A stretch of DNA of 64,000 bases, from NCBI RefSeq assembly GCF_002904165.1, contig NZ_CVTD020000015.1:124001-188000 (forward strand), in the 5' to 3' direction. This DNA comes from Herbinix hemicellulosilytica. Lineage in GTDB: Bacteria > Bacillota > Clostridia > Lachnospirales > Lachnospiraceae. Made by a program: the position numbers and the translations under genes. Below, piece after piece: positions 9,338 to 16,954 of the stretch (position 1 is its first letter; the number at the start of each line of letters is the position of its first letter). The notes beneath the pieces were generated by a model. The model was not told where the DNA came from. It searched no databases and saw nothing but the letters and a program-made list of their open reading frames with translations.

Positions 9338-9940
9338 ATGAATAACAAATGGGTAAAAATAACAAAAGAAGCCTTAAGCTGGTTTGCAGTTATTATCCTT
9401 GCTTTTGTTATATCGGCATTTATTAACAGCCAGTTATTTTCAATAGCAACCGTCAAAGAAGTTTCCATGCAGGATACATTGTATGAAAATCATAAACTGT
9501 TTATAAGCCGCCGTTCCTATAAAAAGAGTTTTCCCAAAACAGGTGATATCATTGTATTTTACCGAAACAGAAAAATTGGAAACTTTGCCGAAGGATTTTT
9601 ATTTTCACTAAAACAGATGCTGCCTTTAAACAGTACAAAAAACAGCAAAGACAGGCTTGTAAAAAGAGTTATAGGCGTTCCGGGCGATGTGGTTGATATA
9701 AAAGACGGGTTAGTTTACATAAACGGAAATCCTCTTGATGAGCCTTATGCAAAAGGTGTTACTTATGAAGGAAGTATAGACCTTCCTCTGACAGTAGGAG
9801 AAAATCAGCTTTTTGTCCTGGGGGATAACAGAGAATACAGCCTGGACAGCAGAGATTTCGGACTTATTGATATAAGCCATGTGGAAGGAAAAGTTGTTTT
9901 CAGATTTTTCCCTTTTAATAAAATAGGAAAATTAAATTAA
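9338..9940 (+). CDS. lepB: Signal peptidase I, second copy
   Basis: Second type I signal peptidase, 200 aa, clearly divergent from the one at 246. It has one N-terminal membrane segment (about residues 12-35), nucleophile S43 in EVSMQDTL and general base K109 in VKRVIGVPGD, then LGDNREYSLDSRDFG. The stretch between Ser and Lys is about 20 residues longer than in the first copy. ATG start with AAAGGA upstream. It stands alone between the ABC remnant and spoIVA; whether it serves particular substrates is unknown. Confidence 0.94.
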   Translation: MNNKWVKITKEALSWFAVIILAFVISAFINSQLFSIATVKEVSMQDTLYENHKLFISRRSYKKSFPKTGDIIVFYRNRKIGNFAEGFLFSLKQMLPLNSTKNSKDRLVKRVIGVPGDVVDIKDGLVYINGNPLDEPYAKGVTYEGSIDLPLTVGENQLFVLGDNREYSLDSRDFGLIDISHVEGKVVFRFFPFNKIGKLN

Positions 9941-10037
9941 GATTTTTTTATAATAAAATATTACAAGTAAATATTCAAATATCATAGATTTGTACTGCCC
10001 TGCATATCTTTAAGTATAACCAATAGGAGGTTGACAT

Positions 10038-11516
10038 ATGTTAGGGCAGTATGATGTTTATAATGATATTCAGGCTAGGACAGGCGGTGAAATATACATA
10101 GGTGTGGTTGGGCCGGTAAGAACAGGAAAATCGACCTTTATTAAGAGATTTATGGACCTGTTGGTTATACCGGGCATCGAGGATGTCCATGCAAGGGAGA
10201 GGGCTATTGACGAATTGCCCCAGGCTGCTGCCGGTAAAACCATAATGACTACCGAGCCGAAATTCATACCTAAGGAAGCGGCCGTTATAGCTCTGAATGA
10301 CGAAACAAAATTTAAAATCCGTCTTATTGACTGCGTTGGCTACATGGTGGAAGGGGCATCGGGCCATATCGAAAATGATCATGAGCGGATGGTAAAGACC
10401 CCCTGGTTTGACCATGAAATACCTTTTACCCAAGCTGCCGAACTTGGAACCAAAAAAGTAATCAACGACCATTCCACCATAGGCATCGTAGTCACAACAG
10501 ACGGCAGTTTCGGTGAAATTCCGAGAACGAACTACATGGTACCTGAAGAAAAAACCATAGAAGAACTTAAAAAGCTGGGAAAACCCTTTATAGTTATTTT
10601 AAATACCAGCAAGCCCTATTCCAACGATACTTTAAGAATTGCCGAAGAAATAGAAAAAAGATATGACGTTACGGTATTACCGTTAAACTGCGAACAAATG
10701 AAAAAAGAAGATATACATAAAATCATGGAAAATATTCTTTCGGTATTCCCTGTAACCGAGATTAATTTCTACATGCCCAAATGGGCTGAAATGCTTCCTA
10801 CTGACCACTGGTTAAAGGCTGATCTTATTGCCTCGGTAAAAAATCTGTTCCGTAACATTACCCGCATAAAGGATGCCAATCCGTCCAATTTTGTCACTGA
10901 CAGTGATTATATTAAACGGGTTAAGCTTGACAAAGTAAATATGCAGGACGGAACTGTAGCGGTAAACTTAGAACTGGACGATACATATTACTATAAGATT
11001 TTGAGCGACTTAATAGGTGTGCCTATTACCGGCGAATATCAGCTTATTTCTACCTTAAAAGAACTGGCTGCAAAGAAAGCCGAATTTGAAAAAGTTTCTC
11101 AGGCTGTAAACCAGGTAAAGGCCAAAGGTTACGGCGTTGTATCTCCTTCAAAAGAAGAAATCCGTATTGAAGAACCTGAAATTATGAAACACGGCAGCAA
11201 GTACGGAGTAAAGATAAAAGCCAACGCTCCTTCGATTCATATGATTCGTGCGGAAATTATGACTGAGATTGCCCCTATAGTAGGAACGGAAGAGCAGGCC
11301 AAAGATTTGATCAACTATATAAATGAGAACAGCAAAGATAATCCTGAAGGCATATGGGAAACAAACATTTTCGGAAAATCCATACGTCAGCTTGTTGAAG
11401 AAGGAATTAACAGTAAAGTAAATAAACTTACCGATGAAAGCCAGATTAAGCTGCAGGAAACCATGCAAAAAATCATTAATGACAGTAACGGTGGTTTAAT
11501 CTGCATAATAATATAA
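10038..11516 (+). CDS. spoIVA: Stage IV sporulation protein A (spore coat base ATPase)
   Basis: Cytoskeletal ATPase that polymerises on the forespore surface and anchors the coat. 492 aa, full length. Walker A GPVRTGKSTFIKRF is near residue 25, and a GTPase-like core with VGYMVEGASGH follows. The C-terminus ends in the hydrophobic GGLICIII expected for binding the forespore membrane. AGGAGG precedes the ATG. Its presence shows that the organism belongs to a spore-forming lineage. Sigma-E control is expected from the family; I could not identify a convincing sigma-E promoter. Confidence 0.97.
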   Translation: MLGQYDVYNDIQARTGGEIYIGVVGPVRTGKSTFIKRFMDLLVIPGIEDVHARERAIDELPQAAAGKTIMTTEPKFIPKEAAVIALNDETKFKIRLIDCVGYMVEGASGHIENDHERMVKTPWFDHEIPFTQAAELGTKKVINDHSTIGIVVTTDGSFGEIPRTNYMVPEEKTIEELKKLGKPFIVILNTSKPYSNDTLRIAEEIEKRYDVTVLPLNCEQMKKEDIHKIMENILSVFPVTEINFYMPKWAEMLPTDHWLKADLIASVKNLFRNITRIKDANPSNFVTDSDYIKRVKLDKVNMQDGTVAVNLELDDTYYYKILSDLIGVPITGEYQLISTLKELAAKKAEFEKVSQAVNQVKAKGYGVVSPSKEEIRIEEPEIMKHGSKYGVKIKANAPSIHMIRAEIMTEIAPIVGTEEQAKDLINYINENSKDNPEGIWETNIFGKSIRQLVEEGINSKVNKLTDESQIKLQETMQKIINDSNGGLICIII

Positions 11517-11566
11517 AATTATCTATCCTTACCAGCTTACCTTTAGAATTTTTTAATGAAATATAA

Positions 11567-11620
11567 GAGCTGCCCGATACCTATACAGGTATTAGGGCGG
11601 CTCTGTTATTTTCTTTTATT
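11567..11620 (+). terminator. Rho-independent terminator after spoIVA
   Basis: Strong GC-rich stem: GAGCTGCCCGATACC at 11567-11581 pairs with GGTATTAGGGCGGCTC at 11588-11603, with one or two bulges, followed by a T-rich tract. Confidence 0.85.
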
Positions 11621-11725
11621 TTATTCTGAAATTTTATCCCTGAAGCCATCAAATGGGCATATAGTCCTATCTGATTGGCTTATTTTGTTAATATTGCCGA
11701 AAGTTAAAAAACTTTTGACATAATG

Positions 11726-11754
11726 TTGACAAAATTATGCCACTTTGATATTAT
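11726..11754 (+). promoter_or_regulatory. Sigma-A type promoter for the NlpC/P60 gene
   Basis: TTGACA at 11726-11731, a 17-base spacer, and TATTAT at 11749-11754. A second TTGACA lies at 11715. It leaves a 5' leader of roughly 110 bases before the ATG at 11870; I see no recognisable riboswitch in that leader. Confidence 0.65.
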
Positions 11755-11869
11755 ACTTACGTAACATATTTAACATTTATGTAATAATTTTATTATTCCC
11801 TTAATATTTTATATTGAAGACTACTGTAATCTGCATCATTAGATAACATTAATTTGGAGGATCTTCTCA

Positions 11870-12970
11870 ATGGATAATAAGCTATTGAAATTATCCCTGG
11901 CATGTGTTACGGGAGTAATACTGTCAACAGCATACAATACTCCGGCATTGGCAGTTGAATATGCAGTGGCAGGTTACCCGTATGACAAAGCAGGTTATGC
12001 TATACAGCTGGATAAAGACATAAATGAAATAACATCCTCATCTATAGGGGAAACTGAGACACCTGTTCCGGGATTTATCAATATAGGAATAGCCAATGTA
12101 CAAACAAACCTGTTAGTCAGGGAAAAGCCAAGTGAGAACGGAAAGATAATCGGCAAGATGCCGAAAGATGCAGGCTGTGAAATTATAGAACCGGATAGCA
12201 ACGGTTGGACAAAAATAAAATCCGGTAAGGTTACCGGTTATGTAAAAAGTGAATATCTTATTACCGGTTCCGAAGCTTCAAAGAAAGCTTTAGAAATTGC
12301 CAAATATGTTGCTACCGCCAATGTTGACGGTCTTCGTGTAAGAAAAGAACCTTCTGCGGACGAATCCGTGCCTATACTTGACTATGTGGCCAAGGGAGAG
12401 CAATTACTGGTCTTGGATCCACTGGTAGTAGTATACGGCAAAGAGCACAATAAATGGGTTAAGGTAAGTTTGGAAGGTGACGACGACCAGGTAGGTATTG
12501 TAGGATATGTTGCCAAGGAATATGTGGATTTATCCTATGAACTTCCTCATGCTTATACCCTGGAGGAATTGGAACTTGGTCCCGGTGTATCATCTTTAAG
12601 AGCAAATCTGGTTAATTATGCAAAGAAATATCTCGGTTACCGTTATGTATGGGGCGGTACCAGCTTCTCCAGAGACGGCGGTGTGGATTGCTCCGGATTC
12701 GTATTATATGTCTACAGGCAATTCGGATATACCAATCTGCCTCGTACGTCAAGAGAACAGGCAAGAAGCGGAAAAACTATATCCGCCTCCAACTTAAAAC
12801 CCGGAGATTTGGTATTCTACGGTAATAATTCAACAGGATATATTAACCATGTTGCAATATACATCGGCAACAATAAGGTAATCCATGCAAGCAACAGAAG
12901 AGACGGTATCAAGATTTCGAACTTAAATTACAGAAAACCTATTAAATGTGTAAGATATATAAATGATTAA
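11870..12970 (+). CDS. Secreted SH3-domain NlpC/P60 cell wall endopeptidase
   Basis: 366 aa exported peptidoglycan hydrolase expected to cut the stem peptide between D-Glu and a diamino acid. A signal peptide ends near ALAVEYA (residue 30). Two bacterial SH3 domains follow (about residues 70-130 and 145-220), each with an N-terminal V-x-x-L-x-V-R motif. The C-terminal NlpC/P60 domain carries C274 in VDCSGF, H327 in HVAIYIG and H339 in VIHASN as the likely catalytic triad. GGAGG precedes the ATG. It is flanked by its own promoter and terminator, so it is probably monocistronic. Confidence 0.93.
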   Translation: MDNKLLKLSLACVTGVILSTAYNTPALAVEYAVAGYPYDKAGYAIQLDKDINEITSSSIGETETPVPGFINIGIANVQTNLLVREKPSENGKIIGKMPKDAGCEIIEPDSNGWTKIKSGKVTGYVKSEYLITGSEASKKALEIAKYVATANVDGLRVRKEPSADESVPILDYVAKGEQLLVLDPLVVVYGKEHNKWVKVSLEGDDDQVGIVGYVAKEYVDLSYELPHAYTLEELELGPGVSSLRANLVNYAKKYLGYRYVWGGTSFSRDGGVDCSGFVLYVYRQFGYTNLPRTSREQARSGKTISASNLKPGDLVFYGNNSTGYINHVAIYIGNNKVIHASNRRDGIKISNLNYRKPIKCVRYIND

Positions 12971-13010
12971 CCTTAATTCATAAAAAAGATTAAATTATAA
13001 GACTTCAGAC

Positions 13011-13040
13011 AAGGGCGGAACTTTAGTTTCCGCCCTTTTT
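13011..13040 (+). terminator. Rho-independent terminator after the NlpC/P60 gene
   Basis: GGGCGGAA / TTCCGCCC stem with a short loop inside 13011-13035, flanked by AA and a run of five T residues. Confidence 0.9.
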
Positions 13041-13250
13041 GATGTGAAATATATTTATATTACTTATCAGTTTATTGTGTTACTTTGGAAGACTTACCAG
13101 CCGCATAAAATTCTTAAAATTAAAGAGTGAAATATAAAAAAATTAATTTATTATCTGCTAAAGGTTATGCTATACTGTAAACAAAAGTTAAGAATTAAAA
13201 AACTTAATAATTGCTTAACATAAGATAATAATTACTAAGGATGTGAATTT

Positions 13251-14432
13251 ATGCGTATAGTCTTATTTTATAGCGGTATAGAATCTTTTAATTATTTTAC
13301 CGATGAGCTTAACAATGAACTTAAAGTAAGAGGCTGTGAAACATACATATGGGATTTAAACGAAAAATCCCAGGATGGCCCCCATTCCTTTGACGGAATG
13401 CTTAAATTTTGCGAAAAAGGTGTAGATGCGGCAATCTGTTTTGACAGGTTAGGCGTAAATGAGCAGGTATATAAGGAATTTTGGAATATGCTTGGCTGCT
13501 GTGTGGTCAATATACTTATGGACCCTCCGTTTCGCTTTCATCCGCTTATGGAGGACCCTCCCAAAAAATACATTCAATTTTGCCCTGATATGCAGCATGT
13601 AGAATACACTAAGAAATATTTTCCGAAAGTAGAAAGGGTCATGTTTTTGCCTCATGCAGGTACATTACCTGATAAAGCCCCTATACCTTATACAGAAAGA
13701 AAATACGATATTCTGTTTTCGGGAACATATTACAATCCGAAAGGATATGTTGACCAGATACATAAGCTGGTAGGAAACTCAAAACTGTTTGAAATTTTTA
13801 TGGACGCAGCTTCGGACTTATTTGCAAACAGTCAAAAAACCGTTGAAGAAGCGCTTAAGGATGCCCTTGCCGGGCACAACATGGGACTTGAAACAAATTA
13901 TTTCAAGTCCCTGATGAGGGCCGCCGAACCCCTTGACTGGATGGTTAGGATGCATTACCGTGAGCTTGTAATAAAAGAATTACTGGATGCAGGTTTTGAG
14001 TTGTATGTTATAGGCAGGGGATGGAACAACTTTCCCGTAAAAGACAAGCATCGGTTAAATATACTTAGCGACCGGATTCCGTTTAAAGAAACTTTCTCCT
14101 ATATGGAAAATGCAAAAATTAACTTAAATGTTATGCCGGGCTTTAAAGCCGGTACCCATTACAGGGTCTTTAACTCATTGTTATTAAAATCCGTATGCCT
14201 TACCGATACCAGCAGCTGGCTGCTTGAAAACTTTACAGACGAAGAAGATATAGCTTTTTATTTCCTTAGTGAGCTTGATAAGTTGCCTAAGAAAGTAAAA
14301 AATTTGCTTGAAGATGAAGAAAAGGCAAAGAAAATAGCCGAAAACGGCTATAAGAAAGTAGCCGGCAACTTTATCTGGAAGAATAATGTTGATATAATAC
14401 TTAGAGAAATATCATTGATTACTGGAAGATAA
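13251..14432 (+). CDS. CgeB/YkvP-like glycosyltransferase
   Basis: 393 aa soluble protein. The N-terminal half (MRIVLFYSGIESF..., with DAAICFDRLGV) looks like the DUF3880-type domain, and the C-terminal half has the GT-B acceptor/donor features seen in spore-protein CgeB relatives: YVIGRGWNN, a region NAKINLNVMPGFKAGTHYR, and SVCLTDTSSWLLENF. A sugar transfer to a surface polymer or spore component is inferred; the substrate is unknown. AAGGATG precedes the ATG. It stands alone; a TATACT hexamer near 13171 may be its -10 element. Confidence 0.75.
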   Translation: MRIVLFYSGIESFNYFTDELNNELKVRGCETYIWDLNEKSQDGPHSFDGMLKFCEKGVDAAICFDRLGVNEQVYKEFWNMLGCCVVNILMDPPFRFHPLMEDPPKKYIQFCPDMQHVEYTKKYFPKVERVMFLPHAGTLPDKAPIPYTERKYDILFSGTYYNPKGYVDQIHKLVGNSKLFEIFMDAASDLFANSQKTVEEALKDALAGHNMGLETNYFKSLMRAAEPLDWMVRMHYRELVIKELLDAGFELYVIGRGWNNFPVKDKHRLNILSDRIPFKETFSYMENAKINLNVMPGFKAGTHYRVFNSLLLKSVCLTDTSSWLLENFTDEEDIAFYFLSELDKLPKKVKNLLEDEEKAKKIAENGYKKVAGNFIWKNNVDIILREISLITGR

Positions 14433-14503
14433 TTTATTGAATACCTCTTAAGTATCATAGTAAACGAATGTTATAACTAAACTGTAAACCGGAGTGTATT
14501 GCC

Positions 14504-16177
14504 ATGGATTTTATTTTATATATCGCTATTATTTTTATAGCACTGGTAATTTGGTCAATAGTCAACGAATATAAGCATAAAAAATTGATTATAAAGCAAT
14601 TAGAAGAAGAATGGGGTTTTTATCCTGAAAATGAATATTCCCCGATAAAAATGGAAGCAATAAAAGCTCTGTATTTGTCCGAAAAAGACAACCACCTGGA
14701 TGTGGACGACATTACCTGGAATGATCTTGACATGGACGAAATATATAAGCTTATTAACAATACCCAATGTTCCTTGGGAGAAGAGTGCCTTTATGCCCTT
14801 TTAAGAAAGCCTTCTTTTTCAAAGGAGGAGTTGGAAGAAAGGAACCGTCTGATTGAGTATTTCCGGTCTCATAAAAACGAGCGGATAGCAATACAGGCTA
14901 AACTAAAAAATGTAGGAAAATTAAGAAATTTATCCGCTTTTGATTATACCGGCAAGTTAAGCGGTCAAAAGCCCCAAAGCAACCTTCCCCATTACATTCT
15001 AAATATTGCCTTGCTTGTATCGATTGGGCTTATTCTTATAAAACCGTTTTTAGGTGTTAGTCTTACCATTACAACAATTTCACTTAATATCTTTTCATAT
15101 TTTAAATATAAGGCAAAAATAGATAATTATATCTCTATAATAGCATTTCAGCTTCGCCTGCTGGACAGCACGGAAGCTATATTAAAAATATCCGTACCGG
15201 AGCTGGATGCTTATTTTAAGCAATTGGCCTCCGATTTAAAGACCTTTAAACAGTATAAAAGAGGTTCTTTCATAGTGGTTGCCAGAAATGTCACCGGAAG
15301 TATCCTTGAAGCTGTGGTTGATTATTACAGGATGATTACCCACCACGATATTATAAAATATAATTCAATGGTCAGCTATTTTAAGAAACATATGGATACC
15401 ATGATCCGTATATTTAAGACGGTAGGTTTCCTGGATGCTATGATAGCCGCAGCTTCTTTCAGAGATATGGTAGAGTACTTTTGCATACCTGAACTTTCAG
15501 ACGATTACGGAAATCCCAAGCTTTCCGTAGTTGATGTCTACCATCCGCTTATTAGTGATCCTGTACCTAATTCCATAACTGAGGATCGGTGTGCATTAAT
15601 AACAGGCTCAAACGCTTCCGGCAAATCCACCTTTATTAAATCCTTAGGAATTAACGCCATTTTATCGCAGACCATATATACTTCCCTAAGCAGAGAGTAC
15701 AAGGCAAACTTTTTCCTTATTTACTCATCCATGGCCTTAAAAGACAATATTTTAGGCAACGAAAGCTATTTTATCGTAGAAATCAAGTCCCTTAAAAGAA
15801 TCTTGGACAATGCCGGCAAAGACTATCCCATTCTTTGCTTTATTGACGAAGTGCTTAGGGGTACCAATACTTTGGAAAGGATAGCGGCTTCCTCACGGAT
15901 ACTGGCATCAATTACGGAAAAAAACACCCTTTGTTTTGCAGCAACCCATGATATTGAGCTGACTTATATACTGGAAAATCTGTACTCCAATTATCATTTC
16001 AGAGAAAGGGTGGAAGGAAACCGGGTATTATTTGATTACAAATTATACAAAGGCAGAGCCGTATCCAGAAATGCCATAAAGCTTTTAAAGCTTTTAGGTT
16101 ATTCCGAGGATATAATTACCGCGGCTGAAAATGCCGCAGATGAATATTTGAAAACCGGAGAATGGAGCACAATCTGA
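14504..16177 (+). CDS. Membrane-anchored MutS-family ATPase
   Basis: 557 aa protein with a MutS-type ATPase domain but none of the mismatch-recognition region. It has an N-terminal membrane segment (about residues 2-20), a second hydrophobic block (about 165-205), a helical lever-like region, and then the ATPase: Walker A GSNASGKST at 368-376, Walker B-like LCFIDEVLRGTNT and a conserved ATHD. No mismatch-binding F-x-E motif or Smr domain is seen, so it is neither MutS1 nor MutS2. The role is unknown. It is 10 bases upstream of rnhA, which suggests co-transcription. Confidence 0.85.
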   Translation: MDFILYIAIIFIALVIWSIVNEYKHKKLIIKQLEEEWGFYPENEYSPIKMEAIKALYLSEKDNHLDVDDITWNDLDMDEIYKLINNTQCSLGEECLYALLRKPSFSKEELEERNRLIEYFRSHKNERIAIQAKLKNVGKLRNLSAFDYTGKLSGQKPQSNLPHYILNIALLVSIGLILIKPFLGVSLTITTISLNIFSYFKYKAKIDNYISIIAFQLRLLDSTEAILKISVPELDAYFKQLASDLKTFKQYKRGSFIVVARNVTGSILEAVVDYYRMITHHDIIKYNSMVSYFKKHMDTMIRIFKTVGFLDAMIAAASFRDMVEYFCIPELSDDYGNPKLSVVDVYHPLISDPVPNSITEDRCALITGSNASGKSTFIKSLGINAILSQTIYTSLSREYKANFFLIYSSMALKDNILGNESYFIVEIKSLKRILDNAGKDYPILCFIDEVLRGTNTLERIAASSRILASITEKNTLCFAATHDIELTYILENLYSNYHFRERVEGNRVLFDYKLYKGRAVSRNAIKLLKLLGYSEDIITAAENAADEYLKTGEWSTI

Positions 16178-16187
16178 GAGGTGAAAT

Positions 16188-16670
16188 ATGTTGCATAAAG
16201 TAGATATATATACCGACGGGGCGGCAAGGGGCAATCCCGAAGGCCCCGGCGGTTATGGCACAATTATTGTATATGTAGATTCCAAAGGCCAGGAGCATAT
16301 AAGGGAATACAGTGCAGGCTACAAAAAAACCACCAACAACAGGATGGAACTGATGGCCGCTATCGTAGGCCTTGAAGCTCTCACTAAACCCTGTCAGGTA
16401 ACTTTATATTCGGATTCTCAATACCTGGTTAAGGCCTTTAACGAAAACTGGATTGAAGGCTGGATTAAAAAGGGATGGAAAAGGGGAAAAAATGAACCGG
16501 TAAAGAACGTAGACTTATGGAAACGGCTTCTTAAGGCTATGGAACCTCATAAGGTGCAATTCGTTTGGATTAAAGGCCATGACGGCCATCCCCAAAACGA
16601 AAGATGTGATTTTCTTGCCACATCTGCTGCCGACGGGACTGATTTGTTGGAAGATGTTATTATGGAGTAA
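16188..16670 (+). CDS. rnhA: Ribonuclease HI
   Basis: Degrades RNA in RNA-DNA hybrids. 160 aa. All catalytic residues are visible: D10 (YTDGAARGN), E54 (NRMELMAA), D76 (YSDSQYL) and D141 (NERCD), with the flexible-loop H131 in KGHDGH. The basic handle segment WIKKGWKRGKNEPVKN is also present, as in the E. coli type. GAGAGG precedes the ATG. The organism thus encodes both RNase HI and HII within 15 kb. Confidence 0.96.
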   Translation: MLHKVDIYTDGAARGNPEGPGGYGTIIVYVDSKGQEHIREYSAGYKKTTNNRMELMAAIVGLEALTKPCQVTLYSDSQYLVKAFNENWIEGWIKKGWKRGKNEPVKNVDLWKRLLKAMEPHKVQFVWIKGHDGHPQNERCDFLATSAADGTDLLEDVIME

Positions 16671-16821
16671 ATTATAAATCATTTTAAGACATATTTATAA
16701 TTGATTCGTATAATAGTCATAGCCTATATAACGGCAGACTATACGGAAAAATTTATAGTTCAGTACTTACACTTGCGAATCAAATAAAATAAACAGGATA
16801 TTACAGATAATTTCAACTGAT

Positions 16822-16853
16822 AAAAAGGTGCTAAATTTATAGCGCCTTTTCTT
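16822..16853 (+). terminator. Terminator after rnhA
   Basis: AAAAGGTGCT / AGCGCCTTTT stem (one G-U pair) with an eight-base loop and a T-rich 3' side. It sits 100 bases before mutS and separates the two units. Confidence 0.7.
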
Positions 16854-16954
16854 AATTTAATTTAGCTAAAAATCCTTTTGAAAATATAATCTCATATGAT
16901 ATACTTTTATAAGCAAGTTCATTAATATTTTACATAAGAAAGGACAGTACCTTA

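Noticed and set aside
10041-10472. 143-codon open frame on the - strand
   Set aside because: Antisense to the well-supported spoIVA N-terminus.
11758-11869. Possible riboswitch (ydaO or cyclic-di-GMP type) before the NlpC/P60 gene
   Set aside because: Such genes are often under ydaO control, but the 110-base leader lacks the conserved GC-rich core elements and any strong hairpin.
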